Assembly (NCBI RefSeq): GCF_000149955.1
Contig: NC_030993.1
Location: forward strand, 186,125 to 250,124
Reading direction: 5' to 3'
DNA from: Fusarium oxysporum f. sp. lycopersici 4287
Taxonomy: Eukaryota; Ascomycota; Sordariomycetes; Hypocreales; Nectriaceae
Length of the DNA stretch: 64,000 bases
Of this stretch, positions 23,517 through 36,600 are shown one piece after another. Numbering within the stretch: position 1 is the stretch's first letter; every line of letters begins with the position of its first letter. The translations under genes were made by a program, and so were the position numbers. Below the pieces are notes generated by a model. That model was not told where the DNA came from. It saw only the letters and a program-made list of their open reading frames with translations, and did not search any database.

Positions 23517-23787
23517 NNNNNNNNNNNNNNNNNNNNNNNNNNNNNNNNNNNNNNNNNNNNNNNNNNNNNNNNNNNNNNNNNNNNNNNNNNNNNNNNNNNN
23601 NNNNNNNNNNNNNNNNNNNNNNNNNNNNNNNNNNNNNNNNNNNNNNNNNNNNNNNNNNNNNNNNNNNNNNNNNNNNNNNNNNNNNNNNNNNNNNNNNNNN
23701 NNNNNNNNNNNNNNNNNNNNNNNNNNNNNNNNNNNNNNNNNNNNNNNNNNNNNNNNNNNNNNNNNNNNNNNNNNNNNNNNNNNNNNN
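23517..23787. other. Assembly gap (271 N)
   Basis: A run of N interrupting the 3' part of the mucin-like gene. A length other than 100 suggests an estimated size. Confidence 0.95.
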
Positions 23788-26505
23788 TGTACTCGATATT
23801 ACTGCCAAGAGGGGCAGAGTTGTAAACAACGTGTGCGTCTCTCTTCAGCAGCCAATTCAGACATATTGTCAGAAGGACGTTATGATAAAATTCTAACAGT
23901 CAAGTAAAATATTTTATGTTGCAGAGAATAATTGATTTCTTCACTATCTTATGCTGCTCTCATCTATTTGCATGGGCGTTTATTTATGCTGATAATAATA
24001 CAAACCAATATCATTTGTCAAGTAAACCGTGTTTTAGAACCGTGTTTTAGAACGCGTGAGCTTTTCACGTGTTTTATTCCAACTATGACGTATCTATAAA
24101 AGTTTCTTTTTTTCCACTACCGCAAGGACGGCGCGAATTTATCCGATGCATGGTCTGGGTTTATTCTCTCAACCTCTGACTTTTTGCTGGTGGATAAAAG
24201 TCCGATAGTGATCGGCGCCAAGATGACTGCTTTAGGTATCCCGTCCAGTCTGGTTCTTCTGTCTGCCTCAGGCCACAGCTGGAACGATGGTGTAGGGTAT
24301 TGTTACAACCAACTTCAAATAAGCATCTGACACATCTTCTTTACGCGGCATGGCAGAATGAAGGCCTTTAGGACCCTGAATCACTAACTAGTGATAATTA
24401 AAATATCATTGCGCCTCAATTAGTTGCCATGCTTGTGTTGGGGTATAAAATGAGTTATGATGGCCGTTCTAGTGGAAATATAAGATATTGAGGATTTCCA
24501 TGTCCACCTTCGGTTCCGCTCCGACTCTCTTACTGTACCTTTTTATTCTTGAATCTGTTGGTTTGACATTTCAGCAAGGTCTCCAATGGAGAAGGGTCTC
24601 AAAGTTGCATGATTATCCAAGTCTGGTAACACAAAGCGCAGATCAAAGTATAGGGCCGAATACCCAAAGACATTGCATGTCGTTGCCCCGGATTTGCAGG
24701 ATCAAAACCAAGGCATGCGATGCCACCAGAATTTTCCCACGGGGCCCCGACACTTTACCCGAATGAGTTCCAATGGAGCTCTTTACTCCGCTGGATATCT
24801 TGGCTGCTAAGCTTCTTCTTACCTCCCGTCTTACCAGCGCATTTCTTTAATCTCACGTGTTGCTCCTCCATTCCTGCTTACTAGACCCAGCGTATGAGCG
24901 GGAATAGCTCGTATCATCCTGGTATGCGGTCATGGTCCTGTTTCAGAGATTTTGAGGCCATTTCCGGTATTCCCGATACAACCCGATGCACGTTGGAGAG
25001 AAAACGGCAAGAGTGGAGACGCGTTGGTCGCTACGCGACAGGATTTGATCACGAAATTGAGTTGAGCGAAACATGGAAGGATCCTGGTCATTTTGGTAGA
25101 CATTGGTAGGTATTTGTTACATAAATCTTCATGCCATAGTATGATTCTGAATACAAAGGAACCCTCGGGAATGACAATGACCAAACAATGCTCTTCAGGC
25201 GAGTTTGATACTTTCGATTGAGCCGCAATTTGGCTAGTGTGGTTTGGGTTAGCGAGCATGGCTGGAAGCATCTCGACTATCATGAAATGTTCCGATGAAC
25301 CAGGGTGACTTATTAGAGTATCATCGTCATCTTGAACGTTGAGGCCGCTTGCTGAATTTTTTGTTCCACCGATGATCGCGATCGCAGTGAAACTTTGATC
25401 AACACAAACAACGACGATCGCATTTTAACTTTATTTATAACGTTAATGGCTCGTCTCAACTCAATTTTACTGCTGACAGAAATGGCCCGGAACGTTTCAA
25501 TAGCGGCAGGCTCGCCTAGGGCTGCCCAGCCAATTGACTCAAGTCTCAAGCCACGGAGGGTAGCATTGACCATGCAAGACATGAAATGATCAATACTCAA
25601 CGACATTGACCGAGATACCCGAGCTCAATCATCTCACCTTCGCCGACAAAATTTTCATCAACTCATCGACGCTCAATAACCTCAATTAGGCACCCGTATT
25701 CTTGCAACTCTCCGTCCCACTTAGTCCCCAACTCTTCCTTTCACATGGTTTCCAACGCCCGTTTTCCCCAAAAAGCTCAGACTAAATTCCTGATCTAAAA
25801 AACAGGCAGTGAAATAAACATATCAATGATTGGATCAATTGCTCAAGTGGAGTATTTCGGAGGATGGGCCAAGACTTCGCGGTTGTATCCCCATGGCACA
25901 ACATGTGGGGTAAGCGGGGAGGACAAAGGAAAAGCTTGGTTTTTAGGGGAAGAAGGGGGAAAGAATTTCGGTGCCTAAAGCCACATTTTTTTCTGTTTCT
26001 CCGCATGAGATGGAAGCTGGGGATATCTCAGTAATCTTAGTGCTTCTGATCTGAGGTCGATATGCCTCATAACAACAGGGCAATCTGACAAAGGACCTGC
26101 AAATTGACAGCAATTGATCAGTCCGTAGAGAAGGAAATGATCTTCAATTTGCAGAGTAAACCAGCATAAGCAAGCAAAAAGTCCTGCACCGGTCCCACTC
26201 TAGTGATCTGATCCAATGAGCGCATCTTCTCCGCGTTGATCCCACGGGGTAGCACACCTCCAACACATTCTTGGCGCGAGGTGATATCATGCCGGCCAAG
26301 ACTGTTAACCTGCTGCCTGGGCTTGGCAAGGGTGGGCATCTTCGGATTGCCAAGTTTGACCCCAGAGGGTTGCCAACTGCCGTGCTTTAAATTTAAGCTT
26401 ATATATAATACAGCCTCAGGTTATGAAGATCTTGTTGTTGTTTCAGCAGTGTCTCTCCTCTTCTCTTTCTCACTGTCCTGACTGTTGATTTACTGGACTT
26501 TAAAC
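23788..26505. other. Intergenic, 2.7 kb, relics at most
   Basis: The first 100 bases may include the hidden 3' end of the mucin-like gene. A 13-bp tandem repeat (AACCGTGTTTTAG, twice) lies at 24,025-24,050. Two minus-strand open frames (25,606-25,313 and 25,283-24,930) sit end to end but resemble no family I recognise and have no convincing splice sites. The last part is the promoter of the sugar transporter, with a pyrimidine-rich leader near 26,440-26,480. Confidence 0.45.
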
Positions 26506-28691
26506 ATGGATGACAAGGATATTTCACCTGGCCACGGTGGCTCGTCTTATGATGACAAGACCGTTACGCCTCCGCCTGAGAAGGGAGGTGCTGAGATTCT
26601 AGAGCATGCTTCTCAGGGTCGTCGCCACTCCGTCGCTCTCAACATTGTTCAGAACCCTCTCCAGGTACATTCAACCCGCAAACCATCTCAATTTTCCCAT
26701 TACTCACCAGTATTATAGAGCAAAACCAAGGATCAAGTCGTCGCCGACGCTCGCGCCTTTGCCGAGTCCAATGGCATGTCCGAGCATGTTGACCTCTTCG
26801 GCCGAGCAGCTCTCATCGCCCGTGACCCCGACAACTTCGAATCCCATGACCTTCTCGACGACGAACGCGCTGCTCTCATCTATGAGAGAGACCACAAGTG
26901 GCATGGGTCTAAGATGCTGTGGTACTCAATTGGTCTTTGTGCCGTGGGTGCTGCTACGCAGGGATGGGGATCAGACAGGTGCCAATGGCGCTAATCTTTC
27001 ATTCCCCAAGGAGTTTGGCATTGATGGCAAGGGACGCGATGAGTGGATTGTTGGTATCATCAACTCCATCATCTTCCTGACTGCTGGTCTGATGTAAGCT
27101 TCAAATTTCACCTACGATATCCTGACTTCATCTGACATTCTGTCTCTAGCGGTGCCTTTATCGTCCGATTCCTCTCAACCACTACTTCGGCCCGAACGTG
27201 GGAGGATCTTCATCACAGCGTGTTGCTTGGTTGCCTACTCCCCATCGGCTTCAGGTTTTCGCCAAGAACTNNNNNNNNNNNNNNNNNNNNNNNNNNNNNN
27301 NNNNNNNNNNNNNNNNNNNNNNNNNNNNNNNNNNNNNNNNNNNNNNNNNNNNNNNNNNNNNNNNNNNNNNNNNNNNNNNNNNNNNNNNNNNNNNNNNNNN
27401 NNNNNNGCGAAATTGGTATTGGTGCCAAGAACGCTACTGTGCCTATCTATTCCGCCGAGATGGCCCCTGCTCGAATTCGAGGTGCTCTCGTCATGTTCTG
27501 GCAGCTTTGGGTCGTCATTGGTAAGGCGCCTCTCCCATTCTCTCAATCAGGCCGGAGTACTAACAGCAATAGGTATCTTCCTCGGTTTCTGTGCCAATGT
27601 CATCGTCAAGGATATCGGAGATATCGCCTGGCGTCTGGAATTCGGCTCTGCTTTCATCCCCGCCTTCCTCCTCGCTGTTGGCATCTACTTCTGCCCCGAA
27701 TCTCCTCGCTGGATGATGAAGCACGGCCGCATCGTCGATGGATTCGTCTCCATGTCCAAGCTTCGAGCTCACCCCATCATCGGTGCTCGCGATTACTACT
27801 ACTCTTACATCATCTACCACGAGGAGCTTCGCGAGAATGCCGGCGCTGGTTACTTTGCTCGTCTTTGGGACTGCTTCGCTGTTCCTAGGATTCGACGTGC
27901 CAACTACGGCGCTAGCACTGTCATGTTGGCCCAGCAGATGTGCGGTATCAACATCATCTCTTTCTACAGCTCTAGTATCTTCCGAGAGGCTGGTTACAGC
28001 CACGACGAGGCTCTGTACGCTTCTCTGGGTTACGGTGCTATCCAGGTCGTCTTCACTATTCCTACTCTCTTCCTGATTGATACCAAGGGACGACGATTCT
28101 TGACTTTGGCTACCTTCCCTTTCATGTGCATTTTCCTTCTCGCTGGTGGTCTCTCACTCCTCAACAACAGCGACAACCGAGCTGCCAACATTGGTCCCGT
28201 CGTTCTGTTCGTCTACCTATTCACCATCGCCTACTGTCTGGGAGAGGGACCTGTCGCCTTCCAGTATTCAGCCGAGGTCTTCCCCACCATCCAGCGAGAG
28301 CAGGGTATGGCTTGGGCTGTCTGCATCAACAACACCTTCGCCGGTGTTCTTGGCTTGACATTCCCTCGTATGAAGACTGTCATGACACCCACAGGAGCTT
28401 TCGGCTTCTATGCTGGACTTAACCTCATTGCCTGGGGTATGATCTTCTGCTTCGTTCGTGAGACGAAGCAGATGACCCTTGAGGAATTGGATCGTAAGTT
28501 TTCCCCAATATAATACCAATTAGATACAGTTACTAACACAACATAAAGAGGTCTTCTCCGTCCCTACAAAAAGCTTCTTGTCTCATGAGACAAAGGTCTG
28601 GCTGCCTTATATCTTCAAGCGCTATGTCCTTCGCAAGGACATTCCGCGTCCTCCTCCCATTATTGAGAAGGGCGAGAAGACACTCGCATAA
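26506..28691 (+). CDS. MFS sugar transporter, myo-inositol-type (frame-broken near a gap)
   Basis: Exons are inferred as 26506-26664, 26719-27093, 27150 into the gap, gap to 27530, 27573-28493 and 28549-28691, with introns of 42-56 bp. Family marks are clear: AEMAPARIRGALV, CPESPRW, the QQMCGIN block, DTKGRRF and the ETKQMTLEELD motif after segment 12. Twelve membrane segments are expected but part of segments 2-4 is lost in the N gap (27,271-27,406). The frame is broken at the GGGG run at 26,966-26,969 (one G too many), and several extra bases follow between 27,190 and 27,270. Since these flank a gap, they look more like consensus errors than gene death. Related proteins carry inositol or other polyols and sugars by proton symport. 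Confidence 0.8.
27271..27406. other. Assembly gap (136 N)
   Basis: A run of N inside the sugar transporter gene. Homopolymer-type errors are concentrated just before it. Confidence 0.95.
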
Positions 28692-29427
28692 TTGGTGGAA
28701 TAGCTTGGGCTGCTGTCATGTATATAAGTAGCAAGTATCCTGAGTCAGGCGGTGGATAATCCATAGTGTAATGGAACCATGAAGTAACATCATATGCCAA
28801 AACCGGACCAGAACAACATAAGTCCGCGACTGGATAACACCTTTTAATCGTAACTGCAGCCAATAGGAAACACAATTGGTACCTGTAACTGCAGGGCCTT
28901 CAGTATGTTCATAGGTTGCTGGGCTCTCATTAGCCAGAATCACGAGCTGTCACGAGCATTCTTTCTGAAAAAGTAACCCCTGCCAATTTTGAGTTCAAGC
29001 TGAGCCTCGTTACGAGTCGCGAATATAGTCAACCACGTAATGCGACTGTCCACTTCTTGTTCTGTTTAGGAAGGCCAAGTACGAAATGACGACTAAGCAG
29101 AGTCGGCGGGATGAGGTCTATCCCACTGCCCCTCCGAGCCGCGCGCGTCGATAATCAATCGTGCTTCTCATTGGAGGAATCGTACAAACATGGGGCATCA
29201 CGTAATCCCGGCACTCATATAAGCCATCATGCGAGATCGGCATTAACAAACTCTATCCACGATTTTGGTCGGAAACACCGTCGCGGTATTTCCGACTGAG
29301 ATTGAGTTATGTAACGTAGGCTAAATCAAGTTTTCGTATCGGGGAACAATTGTATAAATACCCAATGCCCGTTCATCAGTTCATACAAGTCCAGAGCATC
29401 ATCTTCTCACCATTCAAGCCTATCAAT
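28692..29427. other. Intergenic, no gene seen
   Basis: Contains the 3' flank of the sugar transporter and the promoter of the solute-binding protein gene, with a TATAAATA word at about 29,353-29,360, some 70 bp before the ATG. Confidence 0.55.
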
Positions 29428-30576
29428 ATGAAGCACTCTTTGTTCTCGCTCGCCTTTCTGGCTAGCTCTGTCATGAGCTATGACCAAGTCCTCGGATTTA
29501 ACGAAAAAGTCGAGGTCGAAACAAGAAGCCTCGATGAGATCTACAAAGCTGCCTTGAAGGAGGGAGACACCGTCACCCTCTGGCACGGCGGAGATGCAGT
29601 CAATCAACAAGCCGGTCTGAAACAAGCTTTCGAGAAGCGTTTTCCCGGAATCAAGCTCAATGTCACTGTCGATCTCTCCAAGTACCATGACGTCAGAGTC
29701 GATCAGCAACTCGCTGCTGGTGGAAAGTCAGTTTACGTCGACAGCGTGATCCTGCAGACCTTGAACGATTACCCGCGCTGGGCTCAAGAGGGCGCTTTGC
29801 TCAACTACGCCCCCAAGGGCTTTGATCAAATCGATCATGCTTTCAAGGATAGCACGGCGTATTGGTATGGAGTGTATATCTTCTTCTGGGCCAATGCATG
29901 GAACACAGAGAAGCTTCGCGGTATTAAGGCACCCGCAGAGTACACCGATTGGCTTCGACCTGAGTTTAAGAACAAGCTCGTCCTGACTTACCCCAACGAC
30001 GACGACGCGGTTCTGTTCGCCTTTTATCTCATGTAAGTTCCTCACGTCTCTCACGGCGACCCAAGCTGACCAGTTTCCAGCATACAAGAGTACGGAGCTT
30101 CCTGGTTCGAGGATCTCCTCAAGCAGAACCCTCGCTGGGTTCGTGGAACGGCAACTCCCGGCGCCATCATCAGCCAGAAGAACGCCACCGAAGCTGCCTA
30201 CTTCGCTGCTGGCGGAGGTTTCGGCGAATCCAAGCCTCTCAAATTCTCCCAACCTACAAAGGGTAAATATGTCTCTTGGTCGCAATATGCCGGCATTCTC
30301 AAGGATGCCCCTCACCCTGAGGCAGCCAAGCTTCTTCACAACTTCATCCTTAGCGAGGAGTACCAGACTGCTATGGGTACTTGGTCTGTTCGTCGCGATA
30401 TCGCCACCCCAGAAGGTTTCCCGGATCTTCGCAACGAGACTGCTACCAACCCAGCTGAGTTTGCGCGATTCATGAAGGACCGTGGCTTGGTTGAGAGACT
30501 TCGATTTTGGTTCGAGGCTCGTATTGGTACTGCAAAGGGTGTTGATCCTATCAACGATCCTATTAACCAGGGGTAA
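29428..30576 (+). CDS. Secreted ABC-type solute-binding protein (COG1840-like)
   Basis: Two exons (29428-30032 and 30081-30576; 48-bp intron with CTGAC branch) give 366 residues. The first 17 or so residues form a signal peptide (MKHSLFSLAFLASSVMS). The rest has the layout of a bacterial periplasmic extracellular solute-binding protein of the Fe3+/thiamine/spermidine group: TVTLWHGG early, AFEKRFPGIKLN, a hinge region, and a C-terminal lobe with HPEAAKLLHNFILSEEYQ. In bacteria such proteins hand ligand to an ABC permease, but fungi lack that permease; fungal members are thought to be secreted ligand binders. The ligand cannot be named. No permease or ATPase gene is nearby. Confidence 0.85.
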
Positions 30577-31590
30577 ATGGAGGCTTCTGGTAGTTCCGAG
30601 TCACATTTGTGTTTTTCTTTCTTGTTACCTAGCTAGCAGACCGTGTCTATTGTACATACTATTCAAAGTCAGCTGAGTGTGTTTTTAGTCTGCATTTCAA
30701 TTACATATCTTCTTACAAACAATAAACAACTAGGTTTAGAAGCGACTTTCGTTGAGATCAACTGCACGCAGCAGTGAGTATGAGAAAGAGGCGACAAACA
30801 CAACTCAATGACAACCTTGGTCGAGTGTTGTACATGAGAGTGCGACAAGCTACTTTCTTTCTGCTTGAGACATAGAGCTCATGTTGTTCGCGCTGCGTAT
30901 CTTGACTAATAGGACGTCTTCTACCGCCAAACTCAATAATGATTCCAATACAGCTCGCATGCCTTTCCAATCTGGGCAAGATACTGTCATCTGCGACGTT
31001 TCATTCTTGCACTGCCCTCTCCCTACCAAAAGTTGCGACAGGTCATTGACGTCGCGATAGCAGCCAAGTCTTGGAACTTGACACAGCAAACGTTCTGGAG
31101 CTTGGGGTAGCAGTTATGACGCTTTGACATAGATGGAACCGCCTCTTCTTCAGAGTTAAGCTATGAGCGTCTAATTCTTAACTTAATACTTAGGCAGAAG
31201 AAAGCTGAATGTGTCAAGCCCAAAAAGTGGCGGTGAAACGTTGTCAAAACGGGGCGCCAAGTGGCTGTTTCAGCATCGTGAGACTCCTGGTGGAGTGGAC
31301 TCGGTGGAGTGAAAGCCGAGATCTGCCGGCTCGGCACTCGGCCGAAAAGATTAGGTGCACATGGATTCGCATCCAGGAAGAATAAACTCAAATATGTCTA
31401 AGAACTTAGAATAACGCATGAATTGTTTATAAACGACAGAATGTGTTTGCATAAACAGGAAGGTTTATCACTGCTCACATCCACATTAGCAACAGCATAT
31501 CACTTTTCAGGAATTAAATAGAATCAAGTAGCGCAACCATGACATAAGCAACGAATAAACTGCAAATGATGAGAAGAACAATAGAAGACA
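30577..31590. other. Intergenic, no gene seen
   Basis: Downstream flank of the solute-binding protein gene. No frame longer than about 80 codons and no recognisable protein. Confidence 0.5.
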
Positions 31591-31944
31591 TCAATACTTC
31601 GGCTTAGCCGCCATCGCTTCTCCTTTGGTCTTGGTCTTTTGTTCACGAAGAACTGCGCCTACCTGGTACTCTTCGTTTCCGGTTTCATCACCAAAAACAC
31701 GAACCTACTAGCGCCGATCAAAGAATATTCTCTCGCAAACAAAGCCATTAAAACTCTTCGCTAATTGCGCGTTAGTCCCAGGGTTGATCTCTATTAATAA
31801 TACGCGGCGGCCGACGTGAGGAATCACGAGTTCAAACGTCTTGGTGTTTAAAAACCTCGACACAGACAAAAAAAATCTGACAAACCAATCGCATTCACTA
31901 AAAAAGCCAAGAATTCTCCGAATTGTTAGAGCTGAGAGTTTCAC
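31591..31944 (-). pseudogene. Small protein relic of unknown family
   Basis: On the minus strand a frame (31,944-31,708) containing TFELVIPHVGRRVLLIEINP is followed, after two adjacent stops, by an in-frame continuation with VRVFGDETGNEEYQVGAVLR and a lysine-rich tail ending KPKY at 31,591. The even composition on both sides of the stops suggests a decayed C-terminal part of a gene. I do not recognise it. Confidence 0.3.
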
Positions 31945-32398
31945 GTGTCAGTTTTCTGGGTGCAACGTTAGATCCGTAGGGGGTCTGAGCGAAACATGAA
32001 ACACCAAGAATTTTGAAACATGGGTGAGCGACTTGAGACTCGTGAACTGAACAGAATATGTGATTGTGAGAGGCGTTGAGACAAATGGAAACGATGACCT
32101 GAAGCTGAGGATGGGGTTTCTCGTGATGCGATTTGATGATCGCGGATGATCAGCACTGGGGAGGGCATGGCGAGCCGACAACCGAGGAGTTTGGTATCAA
32201 ACATCAAAACTGATGATATAGACGATAATTTGTATATAAGAGTATGTTTGTTCGACATCTTGGAAAATAATCCAACAGCATCTCAATCATCTTCTCTTCT
32301 CTTCACTTCCTTTCTAAGAAAGCCTCAAGTTAGCCCTGGCGGCTCAGTTTCAGCAACACAAACTTTAATAATCTTTTTTGATCTATACAACATTCAAA
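31945..32398. other. Intergenic, promoter of the Egh16-like gene
   Basis: No gene seen. Contains a CT-rich leader at about 32,286-32,310 ahead of the start codon. Confidence 0.5.
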
Positions 32399-33412
32399 AT
32401 GCATTCTCTTGCTATTGTCTCCGCCTTCTTCGCCATGGCTTCTGCTCATGGAGTCGTTCTCTCTGTTGAGGGAGCTAATGGAGTTACCATGCCTGGTCTT
32501 AGCAGTAAGTTGCTATCTCACCTGGTAGCAGATAACAGAATCACTAACAATACACAGTTGCTGACGGAACTCCTCGTGATTGCTCAAGCAACCGATGCGG
32601 TTCTCAAGCCGACACCTCCATCATTCGCGATCGTGAGATCCGCAGTGGAGAAGCCAGCGCTCTGGGCAGGACCCAGGGTAACGGACCTGTTGACGCCTCC
32701 GTCATGATCTCCAACTTTTTGGGCAGCGGAAACGCTAATAACGTCCCTACCAACAACGGCACTGAAAGTGCTACTGGTGTTGAGGACGACTTGTCCAACT
32801 TGCCCAAGGGTAACAACCAGGACAACAACAACAACCGACAGAGGCGTCAGTTGGGTAACTTCTTGGGTGGACTCTTCGGCGGTGGCCGCGGAGGCGGTGG
32901 TGAGAAGACAGAGACAGCCGAGGAGACTAGCGTTGCAGCTACGGCTGGAGAGGGAGCCAGCAAGGGCTTGCCGACGGCTTCTGATAACGGCGAGGTTACC
33001 ATGACTTATAGACAGGTAAGTTTTATCCATCTTTCGTAAGTTCCTCGACTAACTCCCTCAGATCAACCAAGACGGTGCCGGTCCAATGACAGCTGAAATT
33101 GACGCTACATCCGGTGGCACTGACCCTGATGCCTTCCAAACCGCAGAGGTGACCCAAGATGTTCCTGGAATCGGCATCCAGGGTCTCTCTCTCGCTACCA
33201 ACACCGATTTTCCTCTCAAGGTCCAGATGCCCCAGGGCATGACCTGTGAAGGCTCTGTCGGCGGCGCCAACAATGTCTGCATCGTTCGTGTTCGCAACGG
33301 CGCTGCTGCTGGTCCTTTCGGTGGCTCTGGTGCTTTCACCCAGTCTGCTGCTTCACGAAAGCGTGCTATTGCTTTCCGTCTCAAGAAGCGCATGGAGATC
33401 GTCCGCTACTAA
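32399..33412 (+). CDS. Egh16-like (GAS1/MAS-type) secreted protein
   Basis: Three exons (32399-32504, 32558-33015, 33062-33412; introns of 53 and 46 bp) give 304 residues. A signal peptide (MHSLAIVSAFFAMASA) precedes HGVVLSVEGANGVTMPGL, the characteristic start of the Egh16 family. Two cysteines follow (DCSSNRCG). The middle holds a Gly/Asn-rich insert with GGLFGGGRGGGG at roughly residues 150-165. The C-terminal half has DPDAFQTAEVTQDVPG, then QMPQGMTCEGSVGG. Members of the family, such as GAS1/MAS3 of Magnaporthe and Egh16H of Blumeria, are expressed during plant or insect penetration; their biochemical role is not known. A basic tail (KRAIAFRLKKR) ends the protein. Confidence 0.88.
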
Positions 33413-33604
33413 GTGCTTGATGAATATGTATTAGAGACACTGGAAGTTGAGAAGATAGTTGAAGATGGTTGTAGATAGTAAGGGACCTGTCTCTTAGTAA
33501 TACATGTATCATTACTCCTCTACTAAAGAATGCTTGAGGACTCTCTAGCTTATGTGCTTATGCCGCTACTAACATATTGCTCTCGTATATTGTCCTTCCA
33601 TGCC

Positions 33605-36600
33605 TCAAAAGAAATGGATGGACCTACCAAGGTCTTTGACCTTGGAGTATGTCGCGATAGCCTCCTCCTGTCGTTCTCCACCTTCCCAGTACTTGTATCC
33701 AAGACTGTAGATGACTCGTGCTAAGATTCCTTTGTGGCCTCGCTCGTTTTGCCATTCTGTTTCCTTCACAAGCTTATCAAGCACCGTCTCAAGGTGACTG
33801 AGAGACTCCTCCTTCGATTCGATGACTCGGGACAGTGCGTAGGAGGCGACCCAACTTTCTGGATTCATCTCCAATACCTTTCGTGCTCTCTCTTCTGCAA
33901 GTGACTTGGGAATTTTCTCACCTGCCACATAAGAGAGAAGTAGTGATGCTTGGGCCTCCCATGTTGAGCCTTTCTCCTGGAATTTGAGCATCTCTTGTGC
34001 CCAATCTTCCAGCCAGTGGATATCTGCTGAGGCCGGGCTATGAACGGAATCTACGTCTTCACCATCTTCTGTCTTCTTCTCCTTGTCATCTCCTGGGGCT
34101 GTCTCTGTTGATTGATTGCCATCATTTACTTCCTCACTTTTATCAGTAGGGGATTTGTCCTAGAAAGCTGTTATTCGTTGCAATGTTACTCCATGATGAG
34201 AAAAGATTGCATACCTTGTTGAGAATTGTACCAAGGAGTATATAGGCCCGAATAGCCTCCCACTGAGTTGTGTCCTTTGTAAACAAGTCTTCAGCCACTA
34301 ATGTTGCAGACGAGCCGAAAAGAGCCAAGTGGCGATTGGCATTAGGTGCGTTAAACGAAGCTACCAATGCCGTGCTCTTGACATTCTCGATGACAGCAGA
34401 GTCCTTGAGCCATTTAGTAAGTGAGTCGACTCCTTGATCCGATAAAATCCATGTTTTCCAACTCGCAGGAAGATGATCCTTGGAGAATTGCACTTCATCG
34501 GCATCCTCGTGAAGCAAGTGAAAGCCAACCAAGGAGTCGAGAGCATACTGCTTCGTAAAGAGTCTGAGCAAGGCATCACCAACTTGAGCCTTGAGAGAAC
34601 GGTCTGTCAGAGATAGGTCGGTCTCCTTCAGATGAACGTGGAGGTTGTCACAGGCATAGTCCAAAAGACGCTCGGTCTTTTCGTTGCGCTGATTGGTAAG
34701 GCAGCGTATACAGCGCAAAACCATAGAAGCTTGGGAGTTGTCTGGGTCTTGACAGATATAGTTACCTTTACGAGCCATCTTCAAATCGAAGAAATCATCA
34801 AATCCAAACTTCTGGTATAGGTTGCTTGGACAGATAGTTGTGAGGTAGTGCTTGATGATATTAACCTCGGCAGGTTGTATCTCCTTGAACCCACTGGAAC
34901 TTTCACTGTCCTCGACATCTCGTTTCTTGAGCGGAATCCTTTCTTGTATAGCACCACGTTTGTACTGAACAAGACCGGAATCGGTTGTAAAGATGGTGTA
35001 CTTTGACGCAATCTTGGCTTCGATTGACATGAGCGAGGTGCTTGCTTTGGGGCCAGCTTTGAGGGCGAGTGCTGCTTCAATCTGGGCTGGTGAGAACCAA
35101 ATTCGTGCATCGTTGACCCAAAGAATCATCTCATTAATCTCTGCCATCTCCTTTGGCGTGAGCTGTTGGTTTAGCTTCTCGATATCAGACTCGATCTGGT
35201 CAGGCCGTACATTGCCAGCTGATTCCAGTAGAGCATCAATCTCTTCGACATCGTTCGTTTTGGAGATATTGTCAAGGACTCGCTCGATCTTGTAGTAGTC
35301 TCCCCTCGTAGAAGACTGTAGTGATGAGAAAATCTTGGTCCTTAATTCAGAGACACCGGCCTAGACGTGTTTTTGAGGATTTCCATACTGTCCATCCGCC
35401 TGTTGATGTACAAGACAAGGTCCTTGCTGTTTGCATCGCCGAGAACGATCTTGTCCATCTTAACACCACCGGCCAAATCAATGGCGTCAAAGAGCTTTTT
35501 GTTTCCTGTCAGAAGTATCCGAGTTCTCTGAATGATCGGATTGTCGGAGAATCGTTGTAAGAAGCTGATCAGTACTTCAGCGTTGGCACCTAGCCCATCG
35601 AGTACGATATAGAATGTCACATCCATAGCTAGCAGGTCTTCGTTCTCGAGGAGAAGCTGTGTCCACATGTCCAACGCGCTGCTAAAGGACTGGGACTTCT
35701 CACAAATGCCTGCGACGCTCTTCATGACGGGATCTTCGGCCAAGGCGAGTTGACACATGACGTATCTGGAGATAATGTTGGCATCGTTGGCGTCTGTTGT
35801 GGATTTGGTATCAATGTCAAGAAATTTATGTGCAGTGACAACTCTTTTTCCCGACCCCTTCATCTTGCGTAGATGAACGACGACATTAGATGCAAGGAGT
35901 GTCTTTCCAGCCCCTTCTTCGCCCTCCAGAGCCAGGATACGTTTCGAATCTTCAGAGCCCGAAATCCAACGAGTAAAGCGAGAGTCTTGGAAAAGCCACT
36001 CACCGTGCCCTCGAGGATGTTGCCTTTGTGTCGTTTCCACATCTATCCCATGGTTCACGACCAGGTTCGATGATGGTACGTCAAGTCCAGTGCGTTGANN
36101 NNNNNNNNNNNNNNNNNNNNNNNNNNNNNNNNNNNNNNNNNNNNNNNNNNNNNNNNNNNNNNNNNNNNNNNNNNNNNNNNNNNNNNNNNNNNNNNNNNNN
36201 NNNNNNNNNNNNNNNNNNNNNNNNNNNNNNNNNNNNNNNNNNNNNNNNNNNNNNNNNNNNNNNNNNNNNNNNNNNNNNNNNNNNNNNNNNNNNNNNNNNN
36301 NNNNNNNNNNNNNNNNNNNNNNNNNNNNNNNNNNNNNNNNNNNNNNNNNNNNNNNNNNNNNNNNNNNNNNNNNNNNNNNNNNNNNNNNNNNNNNNNNNNN
36401 NNNNNNNNNNNNNNNNNNNNNNNNNNNNNNNNNNNNNNNNNNNNNNNNNNNNNNNNNNNNNNNNNNNNNNNNNNNNNNNNNNNNNNNNNNNNNNNNNNNN
36501 NNNNNNNNNNNNNNNNNNNNNNNNNNNNNNNGTAGTAGGTAAGTCGTCTAGAAACTCAATACACTCTCGAGAAGCCAGCGGAGGCTCTCGAAGATACCCT

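Noticed and set aside
24025..24050. 13-bp tandem repeat as a regulatory array
   Set aside because: Only two copies and no nearby gene start; probably a simple duplication.
24930..25606. Two adjoining minus-strand frames as a two-exon gene
   Set aside because: No family resemblance and no good donor/acceptor pair joining them.
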